This document shows positions 8,183 through 16,706 of a DNA stretch of 64,000 nt, one piece after another (positions within the stretch are counted from its first letter, which is position 1; each line of letters starts with the position of its first letter). Source of the stretch: Robertmurraya sp. FSL R5-0851. Lineage in GTDB: Bacteria > Bacillota > Bacilli > Bacillales > Cytobacillaceae. The stretch is taken from contig NZ_JBBOOE010000001.1 in the NCBI RefSeq assembly GCF_038002965.1, positions 2,151,001 to 2,215,000 of the forward strand, in the 5' to 3' direction. Below the pieces are notes generated by a model. It worked only from the letters and a program-made list of their open reading frames with translations. It was not told where the DNA came from and did not search any database. The translations under genes were made by a program, and so were the position numbers.

Positions 8183-9277
8183 TTATCGAGATATAATTTT
8201 TCTAATAAATGCTAAACAAAGAAGCATGATTGGTATAACGATTTGTAAAAAACCAAGGAAATATGGAACATAATACTCAAATCCAAATTCTAAATGTTCT
8301 ACATAACTGGATGCACTAACAAGCGATAATGGTGCAATAATCGTCCCGAGACCAAGAAAGACAGAACGATTTTGTTTTAAACGAAATAATTGAGAGGTGG
8401 CAACCGCTGCACCGAAAAAAAAAGCTCCTGCCTTAAAAAACACCCCTAAAACCATCATTAATATCACAAGCGCGTCAAAGCGTTCAAGGAAATCAGCAAC
8501 AGATACCATTTGAGTAGCTGTGAGAAGTGTAAATGCATCCAAGCTGTAAATTTCCGCCCCTACTACAGATACCATCATAATGCTATTAACGATTAATAGA
8601 AGACCTCCTAGTATCAAACTAGACATACCTACTTTTCGTATATGTTGCTTATTGGTTAGAAAAGGGAAAAACATCATGATGACAATGGATTCTCCAAAAG
8701 GAAAATTAATTGCATTTGGAAATGCTTTTATTAATACAGGTTTAACACCCTCGCCTAATATAGGAGTTAGATTTTTCACATTAAAATGATCAACAGTCAA
8801 TAAGAGAATCCAAATCAAAAGCAGAGAAAAAATATATATGGGAAATACGATTTCAACTAATCGGCCAAAGCTTTCAACACCCCCACGTAAGCAATAGATT
8901 AACAACAATATAAAACTTCCTATTACAATGATGATGGGTGTTTCATTTAAAATGGTAGTAATGATAAGAGCTCCTAATTCTCTACACGCTCTGGATGCAG
9001 AATAGGTAAAATGTAAAATATATAGGAAGATAATAGGATAGGAAAGGAATTTCCCAATGATTTTCGGAAGCATCTGAACAAGTGTGTCACCTGGATAATA
9101 AATAGCTAATTTAGTATAAACAGCCATCAAGATTAACCCGCCGCTCAACCCAAATCCGATAAATAACCATGCATCCTGCTTCACTTCTTGACCTAACCCT
9201 AAAATAATGGCTGTTCCAAGGATATAGCCACACATGATATAAAAAAGTTGGAGTCCACTTATTTTTTCAGTATTCAT
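8183..9277 (-). CDS. GerB-type germinant receptor subunit (APC-like transporter fold)
   Basis: A 364-residue ten-helix protein of the spore germination permease family. Family features are the opening KISGLQLFYIMCGYILGTAI, the YPGDTLVQMLPKIIGKFLSYPI segment and the NAINFPFGESIVIMMFFPFL loop. B subunits carry the germinant-binding pocket. It is the first gene of the operon (B, A, C, D), which is unusual because A-B-C is the common order. Upstream on the minus strand TGTATA and CACTATA about 19 nt apart could be a forespore SigG promoter, but that is weak. Confidence 0.93.
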   Translation of the reverse strand: MNTEKISGLQLFYIMCGYILGTAIILGLGQEVKQDAWLFIGFGLSGGLILMAVYTKLAIYYPGDTLVQMLPKIIGKFLSYPIIFLYILHFTYSASRACRELGALIITTILNETPIIIVIGSFILLLIYCLRGGVESFGRLVEIVFPIYIFSLLLIWILLLTVDHFNVKNLTPILGEGVKPVLIKAFPNAINFPFGESIVIMMFFPFLTNKQHIRKVGMSSLILGGLLLIVNSIMMVSVVGAEIYSLDAFTLLTATQMVSVADFLERFDALVILMMVLGVFFKAGAFFFGAAVATSQLFRLKQNRSVFLGLGTIIAPLSLVSASSYVEHLEFGFEYYVPYFLGFLQIVIPIMLLCLAFIRKIISR

Positions 9278-9406
9278 TTAAATTCTCCCTTTAACAGGAT
9301 AGAGTAAAAATTGGGTGGAAAATCCACTTTTGTATAGTGTTTTCAATTAAGGACATGTTATACATACGAGTATAATTCTGTATTCTTTGAAGCCAAGAGG
9401 TTCTAT

Positions 9407-9892
9407 ATGAAAATAACCGTTATTTCTGATACACATATGCCTAAAAAAGCTAAAACACTTCCTATCCAGGTGGTTAAAGCATTACAACAAAGTGAATTAA
9501 TCATTCATGCTGGAGATTGGCAAACGATCGAGTTTTTTCATGAGTTAGTACAATACGGTGAGGTAAAAGGAGTATATGGGAATGTGGACTCTGTTGAACT
9601 GCAATCACGCCTTCCCGAAAAGCAAATTATTGAAATAGTGGGTTTCCGGATAGGGGTCGTTCATGGTCATGGGAAACGCTGGACGACAGAGAGGCGTGCG
9701 CTGGAAGCATTTGCGGAATCACATGTGGATTGCATTATTTTTGGTCATTCTCACATTCCGGTTTTGAAGGAGACGAACGGCATCTTATTATTTAATCCTG
9801 GTTCCTGCACGGATAAAAGAAGACAGCCACAGCCTTCATTCGGAATCATCTCTTTGGATGAAGGACTTCATGCGGAGCATGTATTTTTTTAA
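9407..9892 (+). CDS. YfcE/MJ0936-type metallophosphoesterase
   Basis: A 161-residue calcineurin-like phosphodiesterase with all metal motifs: SDTH at residues 7-10, HAGDW, YGNVD, VVHGHGKR and FGHSHIP. Members of this small cytosolic family hydrolyse phosphodiester bonds in vitro, and physiological substrates are unclear. It is divergent from the ger operon, with AGAGG before the ATG and a terminator-like hairpin after the stop. Confidence 0.9.
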   Translation: MKITVISDTHMPKKAKTLPIQVVKALQQSELIIHAGDWQTIEFFHELVQYGEVKGVYGNVDSVELQSRLPEKQIIEIVGFRIGVVHGHGKRWTTERRALEAFAESHVDCIIFGHSHIPVLKETNGILLFNPGSCTDKRRQPQPSFGIISLDEGLHAEHVFF

Positions 9893-9914
9893 TACTAGAA
9901 GCCTATAGCAAAAA

Positions 9915-9938
9915 AAGCAGAGGTATATCCCCCTGCTT
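9915..9938. terminator. Hairpin between converging genes
   Basis: AAGCAG/CTGCTT stem with T/A-rich flanks, placed between the phosphoesterase stop and the stop of the small accessory gene. It can serve either strand, although the stem is short. Confidence 0.45.
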
Positions 9939-9940
9939 CC

Positions 9941-10102
9941 TTACAATTTCATATCTTTACCCGTAGGCTGATCCTTCGCTTTCGCTGACTTTTTCAACTG
10001 AAAATACACTTCCCGAATGGACGCAATCGCAATAAATAACATTCCCAGTCCGCACCAGATAAAAATAAGCCAATTAAAAAACTGAAATGCACCAAATGAC
10101 AT
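9941..10102 (-). CDS. Symporter small accessory protein (53 aa)
   Basis: This short gene starts at ATG 10102 with a perfect AGGAGG 7-8 nt upstream, 14 nt after the symporter stop. The product has one hydrophobic segment (FFNWLIFIWCGLGMLFIAIA), then a basic tail ending KDQPTGKDMKL. Tiny single-helix proteins are often encoded directly downstream of SSS-family transporters and are presumed to be their subunits. Position, RBS and topology support the call. Function is inferred from context only. Confidence 0.75.
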   Translation of the reverse strand: MSFGAFQFFNWLIFIWCGLGMLFIAIASIREVYFQLKKSAKAKDQPTGKDMKL

Positions 10103-10116
10103 GTGTTCGCCTCCTG

Positions 10117-11616
10117 TTACAGGTTAATTTTATGTTCCGGTTGATAGTTTTTCAGTTTGTTAAAGTCATACTTTTGATGGGTAAATGGAAGGCTAATCAA
10201 GATAATGATAAACGGTAAGAAAAGTGATAGCATATTACCGACAAACCAGTTGAGATCATCATTATCAATCATAAAATACGCCGATAAACCTGAAGCCAGT
10301 CCAATGACAATGGAAAACAACGATACTTTCGGGTTTAATCGACCTGACCATAAGCCAATGATTAGCGATGCAGTTGGAGCAGCAAATAATATTCCACTAA
10401 AAATATCAATGGTTAAGAGCGATACTCCTTCTAAAAATAGAGAACAAATTCCAATGGTGATTCCTAACGCAAAGATAACTCCACGGCCAAATGTGAGTTG
10501 TTGTTTTTCAGTCGCATGCTTGTTAACGTATCTTTTATAAAAATCAATGGTTAGCATTGCTTGAAGTCCGGCTAAACCATTTCCACCCGTCGTTAATCCT
10601 GCCATAAAGATCATAATAACAAAGATGATCGCTCCTCCACTACCGAGAAAATAATCGAAAATATACGGAGCTGCTCCCGTAGATACTCCAAGCTCTTCTG
10701 AGGAAACTCCTAAATGATAGACACTTCCTCCGATCACATTTCCAAAAATCATCGGAATTGGTAACCACGCAAGAATGGTACCGATAAGATAGGCCCAAAA
10801 TAAGCCCTTTGAACTCGAGGCAGCTGCGGCCGTTGAGTAATATCCCTGACTGAGAACTACCTGCCCCATTGCAATGACCACAGCTGATAATCCATACATC
10901 CAGCCGGCCGAGCCAAAAAAGTTCAGGGCATCTGGATTATGCTGCGGATGACTCGTATCTGTTGCGGCCCGTAGCATTCCCTCGTACATATTTTCTAGTC
11001 CCACGCTGTTAATAATGAGAGGAATCGTGACAAATATGACAATCATGATAATGAAAAATTGGAAGACAGAATTATAGATGGAGCCTTTCAGTCCAGACAT
11101 GGCAATGAAGCTTGAGAAGAGGACCGCTGATAAAAAAGCAACGACCTTAAAATTTAGATGAAAGGTATATTCGAAGGCATACGCAATTCCTACCGCCTGC
11201 ATGACACAAACATATAGAACCAAGGCAATTCCGAATAATAAATACACATTTGCTAATTTTGTCCCAAATCGCTCACGAATGAATTCAATAAACGTGGTGG
11301 TCTTGGGCATAATTTTTCGAAGCCGTAGGGCAATTGGGATAAATATCATAAAAGGAACAACAGCACCCCAGGCATAGTTAAAACCACCGTTAATTCCAAA
11401 CCACACCCCTGCTTCCGCAGATGCCATAATTGTGCCCGTCCAGATCCATGCCACACAAACACTGGCAGCAACTAGCCCAAATGGAACTCTTCGGCCAGCC
11501 GTTAACAAATCACCAACATTTTGATTTCCATCCTTTTTATTAATGAACAGGGTGATAGCTGTCATAATAACGGCAAATAGAATGATTACCGAGTATCCCA
11601 TAATTGGAGTGTTCAT
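10117..11616 (-). CDS. Sodium:solute symporter (SSS) family transporter
   Basis: A 499-residue protein with about thirteen membrane helices, including the SSS-like segments VCVAWIWTGTIMASAEAG and GLTTGGNGLAGLQAMLTIDFYKRY. I start at ATG 11616 because its ATGA overlaps the TGA of the upstream nitrilase gene and GGGGG precedes it, whereas an upstream in-frame start would lie inside the nitrilase gene. Translational coupling to a nitrilase suggests import of an amide, nitrile or carbamoylated nitrogen source. The substrate is not readable from sequence. Confidence 0.88.
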   Translation of the reverse strand: MNTPIMGYSVIILFAVIMTAITLFINKKDGNQNVGDLLTAGRRVPFGLVAASVCVAWIWTGTIMASAEAGVWFGINGGFNYAWGAVVPFMIFIPIALRLRKIMPKTTTFIEFIRERFGTKLANVYLLFGIALVLYVCVMQAVGIAYAFEYTFHLNFKVVAFLSAVLFSSFIAMSGLKGSIYNSVFQFFIIMIVIFVTIPLIINSVGLENMYEGMLRAATDTSHPQHNPDALNFFGSAGWMYGLSAVVIAMGQVVLSQGYYSTAAAASSSKGLFWAYLIGTILAWLPIPMIFGNVIGGSVYHLGVSSEELGVSTGAAPYIFDYFLGSGGAIIFVIMIFMAGLTTGGNGLAGLQAMLTIDFYKRYVNKHATEKQQLTFGRGVIFALGITIGICSLFLEGVSLLTIDIFSGILFAAPTASLIIGLWSGRLNPKVSLFSIVIGLASGLSAYFMIDNDDLNWFVGNMLSLFLPFIIILISLPFTHQKYDFNKLKNYQPEHKINL

Positions 11617-12419
11617 ATGATTGTTTCCCCCTTTCGTTTCATGGCCGACTGGTACACACTTGGTCTTCGGTCCGTTATATAACAAAACTGACTTCTAGCT
11701 GCTTTAATTTGTGAAAAGTCCAGGTCCACATAATATTGATTCTCCTCACCATCACCTAGTACCAGTAATTCTCCAAATGGATTGGCTGCTGCACTTTGTC
11801 CAAAAAAGTGAGTTGTCTCCTCTACTCCAATACGGTTGGTGGTCACGACAAAAACTTGATTTTCCGCGGCTCTACTTTGAATATATGTCTTTTGTAAATG
11901 CTCAAGTGGGGTCATATTTGCTGTCGGAGCCAAAATGAGTTCTGCCCCTTTATCTGCTAGAATTCGAGCGGTCTCTGGAAATTCGGTATCATAACAAATC
12001 ATGACCCCCATCGTACCGAAAGCGGTTTTCCAGACCGGAAACTCCTGACCTGCAGAAAAATACTTCTCTTCCTCGTCCCATAAATGAACCTTTTGATATG
12101 TACCGAGTACCTCTCCATTTTGATCAATGATGACGGCTGAATTGAATACCTCCTCCTGTACTTGTTCCGGAAATCCAGCAATGACCATTAGGTTGTATTC
12201 ACGGGCCCAGTCTTTGAGCTGCGAGATGCTCTCTCCATTGATGTCTTCAGCAAGTTCTTTTGTTTTTTCCCGGGTAAAATAGCCCGTTACCACTAGTTCT
12301 GGAAACAAGATAAGCTGGCAATTTTGCTGGGATGCCTTTTGAATATGGTGAAGCATCATTACTAGGTTTTTCTTTTTGTCATGTAGAACCGGCTTCATTT
12401 GTGCTAAAGCTATTTTCAT
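11613..12419 (-). CDS. Nitrilase-superfamily carbon-nitrogen hydrolase
   Basis: A 268-residue cytosolic C-N hydrolase with the catalytic triad visible: Glu in FPELVVTGY (about residue 42), Lys in YQKVHLWDEEE (about 110) and Cys in MICYDTEFPE (about 143). It belongs to the omega-amidase / N-carbamoyl-type amidohydrolase branches, which release ammonia from amides, rather than to true nitrilases, but this assignment is a judgement. It is the first gene of a three-gene unit with the SSS symporter and its small partner. Confidence 0.88.
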   Translation of the reverse strand: MKIALAQMKPVLHDKKKNLVMMLHHIQKASQQNCQLILFPELVVTGYFTREKTKELAEDINGESISQLKDWAREYNLMVIAGFPEQVQEEVFNSAVIIDQNGEVLGTYQKVHLWDEEEKYFSAGQEFPVWKTAFGTMGVMICYDTEFPETARILADKGAELILAPTANMTPLEHLQKTYIQSRAAENQVFVVTTNRIGVEETTHFFGQSAAANPFGELLVLGDGEENQYYVDLDFSQIKAARSQFCYITDRRPSVYQSAMKRKGETII

Positions 12420-12708
12420 AGACTTCCCACCTCGATTAAAAATTTTGACTAATCTGACTTTTCTTGATGTTATTATATCCTGTGATGCTGTGTGTAACCT
12501 TAGTCACAATGTACATTTTTTATGGGGTTGTTTTTAACATAATGTTAAATTAATAGATTTATGCCTTATTATAAGAATATGTTTTTCTTTTCATCTATAA
12601 GCTAGTAATATTTTCTAACAAGGAACTTGGCTACTTCATTTTTCTCACCAGTTGGATCGATTACGAGGTATAATGAATTAGACTTTTGGATAGAAACGGA
12701 GTGTTTAT

Positions 12709-13101
12709 ATGCGAATTTTAGGAGCTGTTGTAGGGTTTTTTACAGTGGATTTTCTTTTTCATATTATAGATGCGTTAGCATTCGGGTTGAAGGCCGATAC
12801 AGGACCAGAGCGAATTGGCGCGGTTGGGTTTGGGATCCTTATCCTTCTTTTACTCATGACCTTGTTTTATCGACTATTTTCAAAATCCTTTTTCCATGGT
12901 TTTATCGTTGCCACCGGTCTTTTCTTAAGCTTTGATATTGTGGTGTTTCATTGGATTTTTCAACTTCACCGAATAACGAGTGGTCCCGAGGCGAATTGGT
13001 TGGAGCCTTTGTTTGTGATTGGGGGAACGGTTTTACTGTTAGAAGGGATTAGAAAAGAAAGAGCTGTAAGGATCAAAGATGAACATGGGTTGAATATGTA
13101 A
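12709..13101 (+). CDS. Small integral membrane protein, DUF2243-like
   Basis: A 130-residue protein with four hydrophobic helices. The segment FDIVVFHWIFQLHRITSGPEAN resembles the His-rich helix of DUF2243 membrane proteins (FDGIxxHxxLQxHH type), hence the tentative family. Function unknown. It is a single gene followed by a strong bidirectional terminator. Confidence 0.6.
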   Translation: MRILGAVVGFFTVDFLFHIIDALAFGLKADTGPERIGAVGFGILILLLLMTLFYRLFSKSFFHGFIVATGLFLSFDIVVFHWIFQLHRITSGPEANWLEPLFVIGGTVLLLEGIRKERAVRIKDEHGLNM

Positions 13102-13109
13102 CAAAGGTT

Positions 13110-13142
13110 ATAAAAGGACAGGAGTTATTTCCTGTCCTTTAT
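13110..13142. terminator. Bidirectional terminator
   Basis: ATAAAAGGACAGGA / TCCTGTCCTTTAT, a long stem with a 6-nt loop and A/T tracts on both sides. It sits between the converging genes at 12709 and 13161. Confidence 0.85.
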
Positions 13143-13160
13143 AAAATCTTGTCATATTCC

Positions 13161-13541
13161 CTATTTATCTTCCCTTAATAAATACTCATTGTTATCCTGA
13201 TCGTAAAAAGTGAACATGGTACCAAACGGCATTCTTAACATTTCTCCTACTTTCACACCATTTTGGTTCATTTTCTCATATGCGGATTCAATATCAGTTG
13301 TGCTGAATAGAACGGATGGATGTGCCACTTTAGAAGGTTGTTGCTGTTCCATAGCTGATTTCGAATAAAGAATTAAAGTGGTAAATTCATCATCACTCGG
13401 ACCTACCTCTATCCATTTCATATTGGGCCCCATTGGTTGTTCCAGTTTTAAAACAAAACCAAGTTTATTTAACCAGAAGTCTTTTGCTTGTTCTTGGTCT
13501 TCTACATATACAGAAATTTTGCCAATTTTATTGATGATCAT
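13161..13541 (-). CDS. VOC-family (glyoxalase/dioxygenase-like) protein
   Basis: A 126-residue single VOC domain built from two beta-alpha-beta-beta-beta modules. Module one is KIGKISVYVEDQEQAKDFWLNKLGF, and module two begins HPSVLFSTTDIESAYEKMNQNG and ends TMFTFYDQDNNEYLLRE, with the usual metal-site Glu near the end. Substrate unknown. Two further VOC genes lie within 2 kb. Confidence 0.82.
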   Translation of the reverse strand: MIINKIGKISVYVEDQEQAKDFWLNKLGFVLKLEQPMGPNMKWIEVGPSDDEFTTLILYSKSAMEQQQPSKVAHPSVLFSTTDIESAYEKMNQNGVKVGEMLRMPFGTMFTFYDQDNNEYLLREDK

Positions 13542-13629
13542 GTATATCTCCTTCTTATCCGTTGTTTTACCTATTTCTCAACTAAAAACAATAAAAGACA
13601 GAAGAATGCCCTGGTCTCTCACATGCCGG

Positions 13630-14025
13630 TTACTTGGCATTCACGTCTGGTTGATGAATCCCGAAGATGTTTCCTTCTGTATCAAGGTAATACCCCTGCC
13701 ATGCCATGCCAGGAAGTGCGTGTTTGGGTAAGGCTACCGTACCACCATTCTCTAGAATTTTCGCTTCAATCGAATCGTATTCTTCTACTCCCATGGTACA
13801 AGCATAGCCATTCATCGCTTGGTTTGGTTCTGGAGGCGGACCTTGACGTTGCATTAAGGCTCCGTTAATTCCTGGTTCACTTTCCGTTCCGGTCACAGCC
13901 CCAAAATAGGGCATGCCTGCATACTCACTCCAGTCTTGAAAGGTCCAGCCAAATACTTCTCCATAAAAATTGGTTGCTCGCTCCATGTTATCAACGTGAA
14001 TTTCGAAATGAATGGGTCTGCCCAT
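13630..14025 (-). CDS. VOC-family protein
   Basis: A 131-residue VOC domain opening GRPIHFEIHVDNMERATNFYGEVFGW and closing GYYLDTEGNIFGIHQPD. This subtype (PIHFEI...ERA..FY..VFGW) is common in bacilli as a stand-alone protein related to glyoxalase and bleomycin resistance proteins. No substrate can be assigned. Confidence 0.85.
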   Translation of the reverse strand: MGRPIHFEIHVDNMERATNFYGEVFGWTFQDWSEYAGMPYFGAVTGTESEPGINGALMQRQGPPPEPNQAMNGYACTMGVEEYDSIEAKILENGGTVALPKHALPGMAWQGYYLDTEGNIFGIHQPDVNAK

Positions 14026-14132
14026 AATTTCCTCCTATTTTCGATGAAGTTTTTTGTCGAATCTATTATGTATTCTAGTGTAAATAAGGATACTCCTTCA
14101 TTATTGTGACAAATAGACTAATTTATTCTTTT

Positions 14133-14591
14133 CTATAACTGCTCTAAAAAGTTTTTTAACCTGTCCAAATCCTTCTCACAGGCTTTCTTAAAAGTCCCAG
14201 CTATCAATTTCCCGAAAAATCTGGTTAATCCTGTGAGTCCATTAATCTCTCCATTTAGTGTCACCTCTGTATGATTTTCAGTGGCAGATAATAATGTGTA
14301 AGTAAACACAAATTCTCCTTTACCCGTTGTCCCTTTTGTTCCATCACAACGCAACACGATTTTTTGAGGTTCGCTGAGCTCGACTACCTCAAAATATTCA
14401 GTTGCCTCTTTTCCAAACATCTTTCTTGTTTCTTTCCACTGACTTCCCACGCGGATGGGACCTTCATCCAGTCGCTCAATTCCCACTAACCCTTGCATCC
14501 AGAGCTTAGCCGAATCCAGATCGAGTAACCCATTATAAGCAATTGATTGGGTTACCCGAATCGTCCTTTTTACTTCAAAACGAATACTCAA
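14133..14591 (-). CDS. SRPBCC (START/Bet v1-like) family protein
   Basis: A 152-residue helix-grip protein: an N-terminal strand with FEVKRTIRVTQSIAYNGLLD, the typical WKETRKMFGKEATEYFEVVE strands, then a long C-terminal helix GTFKKACEKDLDRLKNFLEQL. Such proteins bind hydrophobic ligands or act as cyclases. Here only the fold is supported. Confidence 0.75.
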   Translation of the reverse strand: MSIRFEVKRTIRVTQSIAYNGLLDLDSAKLWMQGLVGIERLDEGPIRVGSQWKETRKMFGKEATEYFEVVELSEPQKIVLRCDGTKGTTGKGEFVFTYTLLSATENHTEVTLNGEINGLTGLTRFFGKLIAGTFKKACEKDLDRLKNFLEQL

Positions 14592-14777
14592 GTGAATCTC
14601 CTCCTTTCAAATCAAATGCGTATACCTATACATTCAACATATCAATGTCAAGTCCTTCATAGGTAAGTTTTTATTCCTACTATCGGTGTAAAATTGTATA
14701 TTCAGAACTACTCCATTATACTAAAAATAGGAAATGTATAAATCTAACAAATACTATATTAAAAGGAGATCAGAAGG

Positions 14778-15149
14778 ATGAAACTTGGCGCTTTTTCTAT
14801 TAGTTTAAATGTAAAAGATATACATAAATCAAAGGAATTCTATTCCAAACTTGGGTTTGATGCACTTGGAGGGGATATTTCTCAAAATTGGCTTATCATG
14901 AAGAATGAAAGTTGTATCATAGGGCTTTTCCAAGGAATGTTTGAAAAGAACATCCTTACTTTTAATCCTGGATGGGATGAAAATGCACAAAATCTAGAAT
15001 CCTTCACCGACGTAAGAGAAATTCAAAAAATGCTTGAAGAAAAAGGAATCCCTATTGTCTCTGGAGTGAATGAATCAAGTGAAGGGCCGGCACACTTTAC
15101 GATTGAAGACCCAGATGGGAACCCTATTCTATTAGACCAACATAGATAA
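14778..15149 (+). CDS. VOC-family protein
   Basis: A 123-residue VOC domain with LGAFSISLNVKDIHKSKEFYSKLGF at the start and AHFTIEDPDGNPILLDQHR at the end, preceded by AAAGGAGATC. The GxxxxNWLIMKNESCIIGLFQ variant is a recognisable subgroup in Firmicutes, but its substrate is unknown. Confidence 0.85.
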   Translation: MKLGAFSISLNVKDIHKSKEFYSKLGFDALGGDISQNWLIMKNESCIIGLFQGMFEKNILTFNPGWDENAQNLESFTDVREIQKMLEEKGIPIVSGVNESSEGPAHFTIEDPDGNPILLDQHR

Positions 15150-15160
15150 AAATAAAGAAT

Positions 15161-15192
15161 GGCTCAGACCTTAAACACTCTGAGCCTTTTTC
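15161..15192 (+). terminator. Terminator of the VOC gene
   Basis: GGCTCAGA / TCTGAGCC stem with a 10-nt loop, followed by TTTTT. Confidence 0.85.
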
Positions 15193-15205
15193 TAATAGGA
15201 TTTTC

Positions 15206-15418
15206 CTATTTCGCTGTTTCCTCTACTACTGGCTTCCCCGTTTCGAGCAAAACTTTATTCACTCCTAAGAAAAAGGAAAGGATTAAAATCAAAATTCCCG
15301 TTCCAACCAATAACCATTCCACCTTGATCACATCTGCCATTGGGCCGAAAATGAGCACCCCGATTGGCATCATTGAAGTAGAAATCATTCCAAACACTCC
15401 AAAAATTCTTCCTAATTA
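15206..15418 (-). pseudogene. C-terminal remnant of an MFS transporter
   Basis: About 70 codons remain, reading GRIFGVFGMISTSMMPIGV and then one more helix WLLVGTGILILILSFFLG and a hydrophilic tail. This is the last two to three helices of a major facilitator drug-efflux-type protein. A TAA lies immediately upstream in the same frame, and no transporter sequence is seen before it, so about 330 residues are missing. Any internal ATG would give only a non-functional fragment. Confidence 0.75.
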
Positions 15419-15457
15419 CTTTTAGTTTACATAATAATATTATGGTAATTTGAATCC

Positions 15458-15757
15458 TTAATCATACCTCGTTGTTTCAAAACCATCTATTATGTCTTCT
15501 AATTCAGTCAAAAATGTAATATATACAGGACCTGGTATCCGTTCTGCAAATCTCTTAATCTCGGGTAACTCTTCTGCTTCCTCTACTGTTTCAGGCTTTT
15601 CAACCAGAAGGTTCCACCATATCTTTAATTCATCAAAAAATTTGTAAAAGTAACGTTCAAATCTCTCTGCCCATTCGGCTCCTTCATCGCCTTCTGTTTT
15701 TTGCATCATAGACCAAGCTTCAAGGGCAGTTTCAAAGTACTCATTCATTTTTTCCAT
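15458..15757 (-). CDS. Hypothetical acidic helical protein
   Basis: A 99-residue protein rich in Glu, Trp and aromatic residues (EWAERFERYFYKFFDELKIWWNLL), predicted all-helical and soluble. I do not recognise the family. An AGGAGTG-type site precedes ATG 15757 and the reading frame is compact, so it is probably real. Confidence 0.6.
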   Translation of the reverse strand: MEKMNEYFETALEAWSMMQKTEGDEGAEWAERFERYFYKFFDELKIWWNLLVEKPETVEEAEELPEIKRFAERIPGPVYITFLTELEDIIDGFETTRYD

Positions 15758-15872
15758 ATAAACACTCCTCGCTGTTTAGCAAATACAAACCATGTGTTAG
15801 TTTCTTTACTTGAGTTTATAATATTATGTAAGATTTGGTAAACTTATATTAAAAATATTGTAGGTGTACGTG

Positions 15873-16586
15873 ATGAAAACCAAACAAGACATTCGTGAAG
15901 AAAAATGGAGTTATTTAACCGAACAAAAATTAGGGAGATTCCCTTTTCCCTTAAAAAATCGCATACCTAATTTTAAAGGGGCCGAAAAGGCGGCACATTT
16001 TGTCACGACGATGCCTGAGTATCAACAGGCCAATGTCATTAAAGTAAACCCAGACTCTCCCCAGCTGCCGATTCGTGCACAAGTATTAAAGGACGGAAAA
16101 ACCTTACTTGTACCTACCCCTAGACTAAAAGCGGGATTTATTTTGGTAAAGCCTGAATGGGTTCCAGCAGGTGAAGAGCGAAAAGCAGCCAGCCTCTCAC
16201 ATATCAAATCCTACGGCAAGGAAATCTCTCTTTCAGATATGCCTAGAATTGATTTGTTTTTTACTGGCTCTGTTGCCCTACATAGAGATGGTAGAAGAGT
16301 GGGAAAAGGAGAAGGCTATTCTGACCGTGAATATGCTATTATCAGAGAACTCGGTAATCCAGATATACCAATCATCGGAACGATTCATAGTGTTCAATTG
16401 ACAGATCATGAAATCCCAAGAGATCCATATGACTTAACCGTTGATTGGATCGCCACGGAAAACGGTTTAATCCAGACCCATTCCCCTTATAAAAAACCAA
16501 GTGGGATTCAATGGGAACTTGTTACGGAAGAGGAATTAGAGGAAATGCCTGTTTTACGGGAGATTCGGGAATTAACAGGAAAGTAA
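15873..16586 (+). CDS. 5-formyltetrahydrofolate cyclo-ligase family protein
   Basis: A 237-residue protein with the family signature GEGYSDREYAIIRELG (about residues 147-162), which forms the ATP/phosphate site, and QLTDHEIPRDPYDLTVDWI near the end. True family members convert 5-formyl-THF to 5,10-methenyl-THF with ATP. This longer form with an extended N-terminus is common in archaea and some bacilli, and its activity is less certain. I start at ATG 15873 because AGGTG sits 6 nt upstream. The nearby GTG at 15864 overlaps that site. Confidence 0.85.
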   Translation: MKTKQDIREEKWSYLTEQKLGRFPFPLKNRIPNFKGAEKAAHFVTTMPEYQQANVIKVNPDSPQLPIRAQVLKDGKTLLVPTPRLKAGFILVKPEWVPAGEERKAASLSHIKSYGKEISLSDMPRIDLFFTGSVALHRDGRRVGKGEGYSDREYAIIRELGNPDIPIIGTIHSVQLTDHEIPRDPYDLTVDWIATENGLIQTHSPYKKPSGIQWELVTEEELEEMPVLREIRELTGK

Positions 16587-16606
16587 AGAATTGCATAAAA
16601 TAGACT

Positions 16607-16646
16607 ACAACCCTCTGAATGCTAGTAACGTTTCAGAGGGTTGTTT
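16607..16646 (+). terminator. Terminator after the cyclo-ligase gene
   Basis: ACAACCCTCTGAA / TTCAGAGGGTTGT long stem with a short T tract. Confidence 0.8.
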
Positions 16647-16706
16647 AGCAAAAAATGGAATTTAATCACTTTGAGGTTTTTTATTAGTGGGTCAAGGTAA
16701 TGAAGG

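Noticed and set aside
12627..12935. A 102-codon frame overlapping the DUF2243-like gene
   Set aside because: It lacks a ribosome binding site and is the +1 shadow of the membrane protein gene that starts at 12709.
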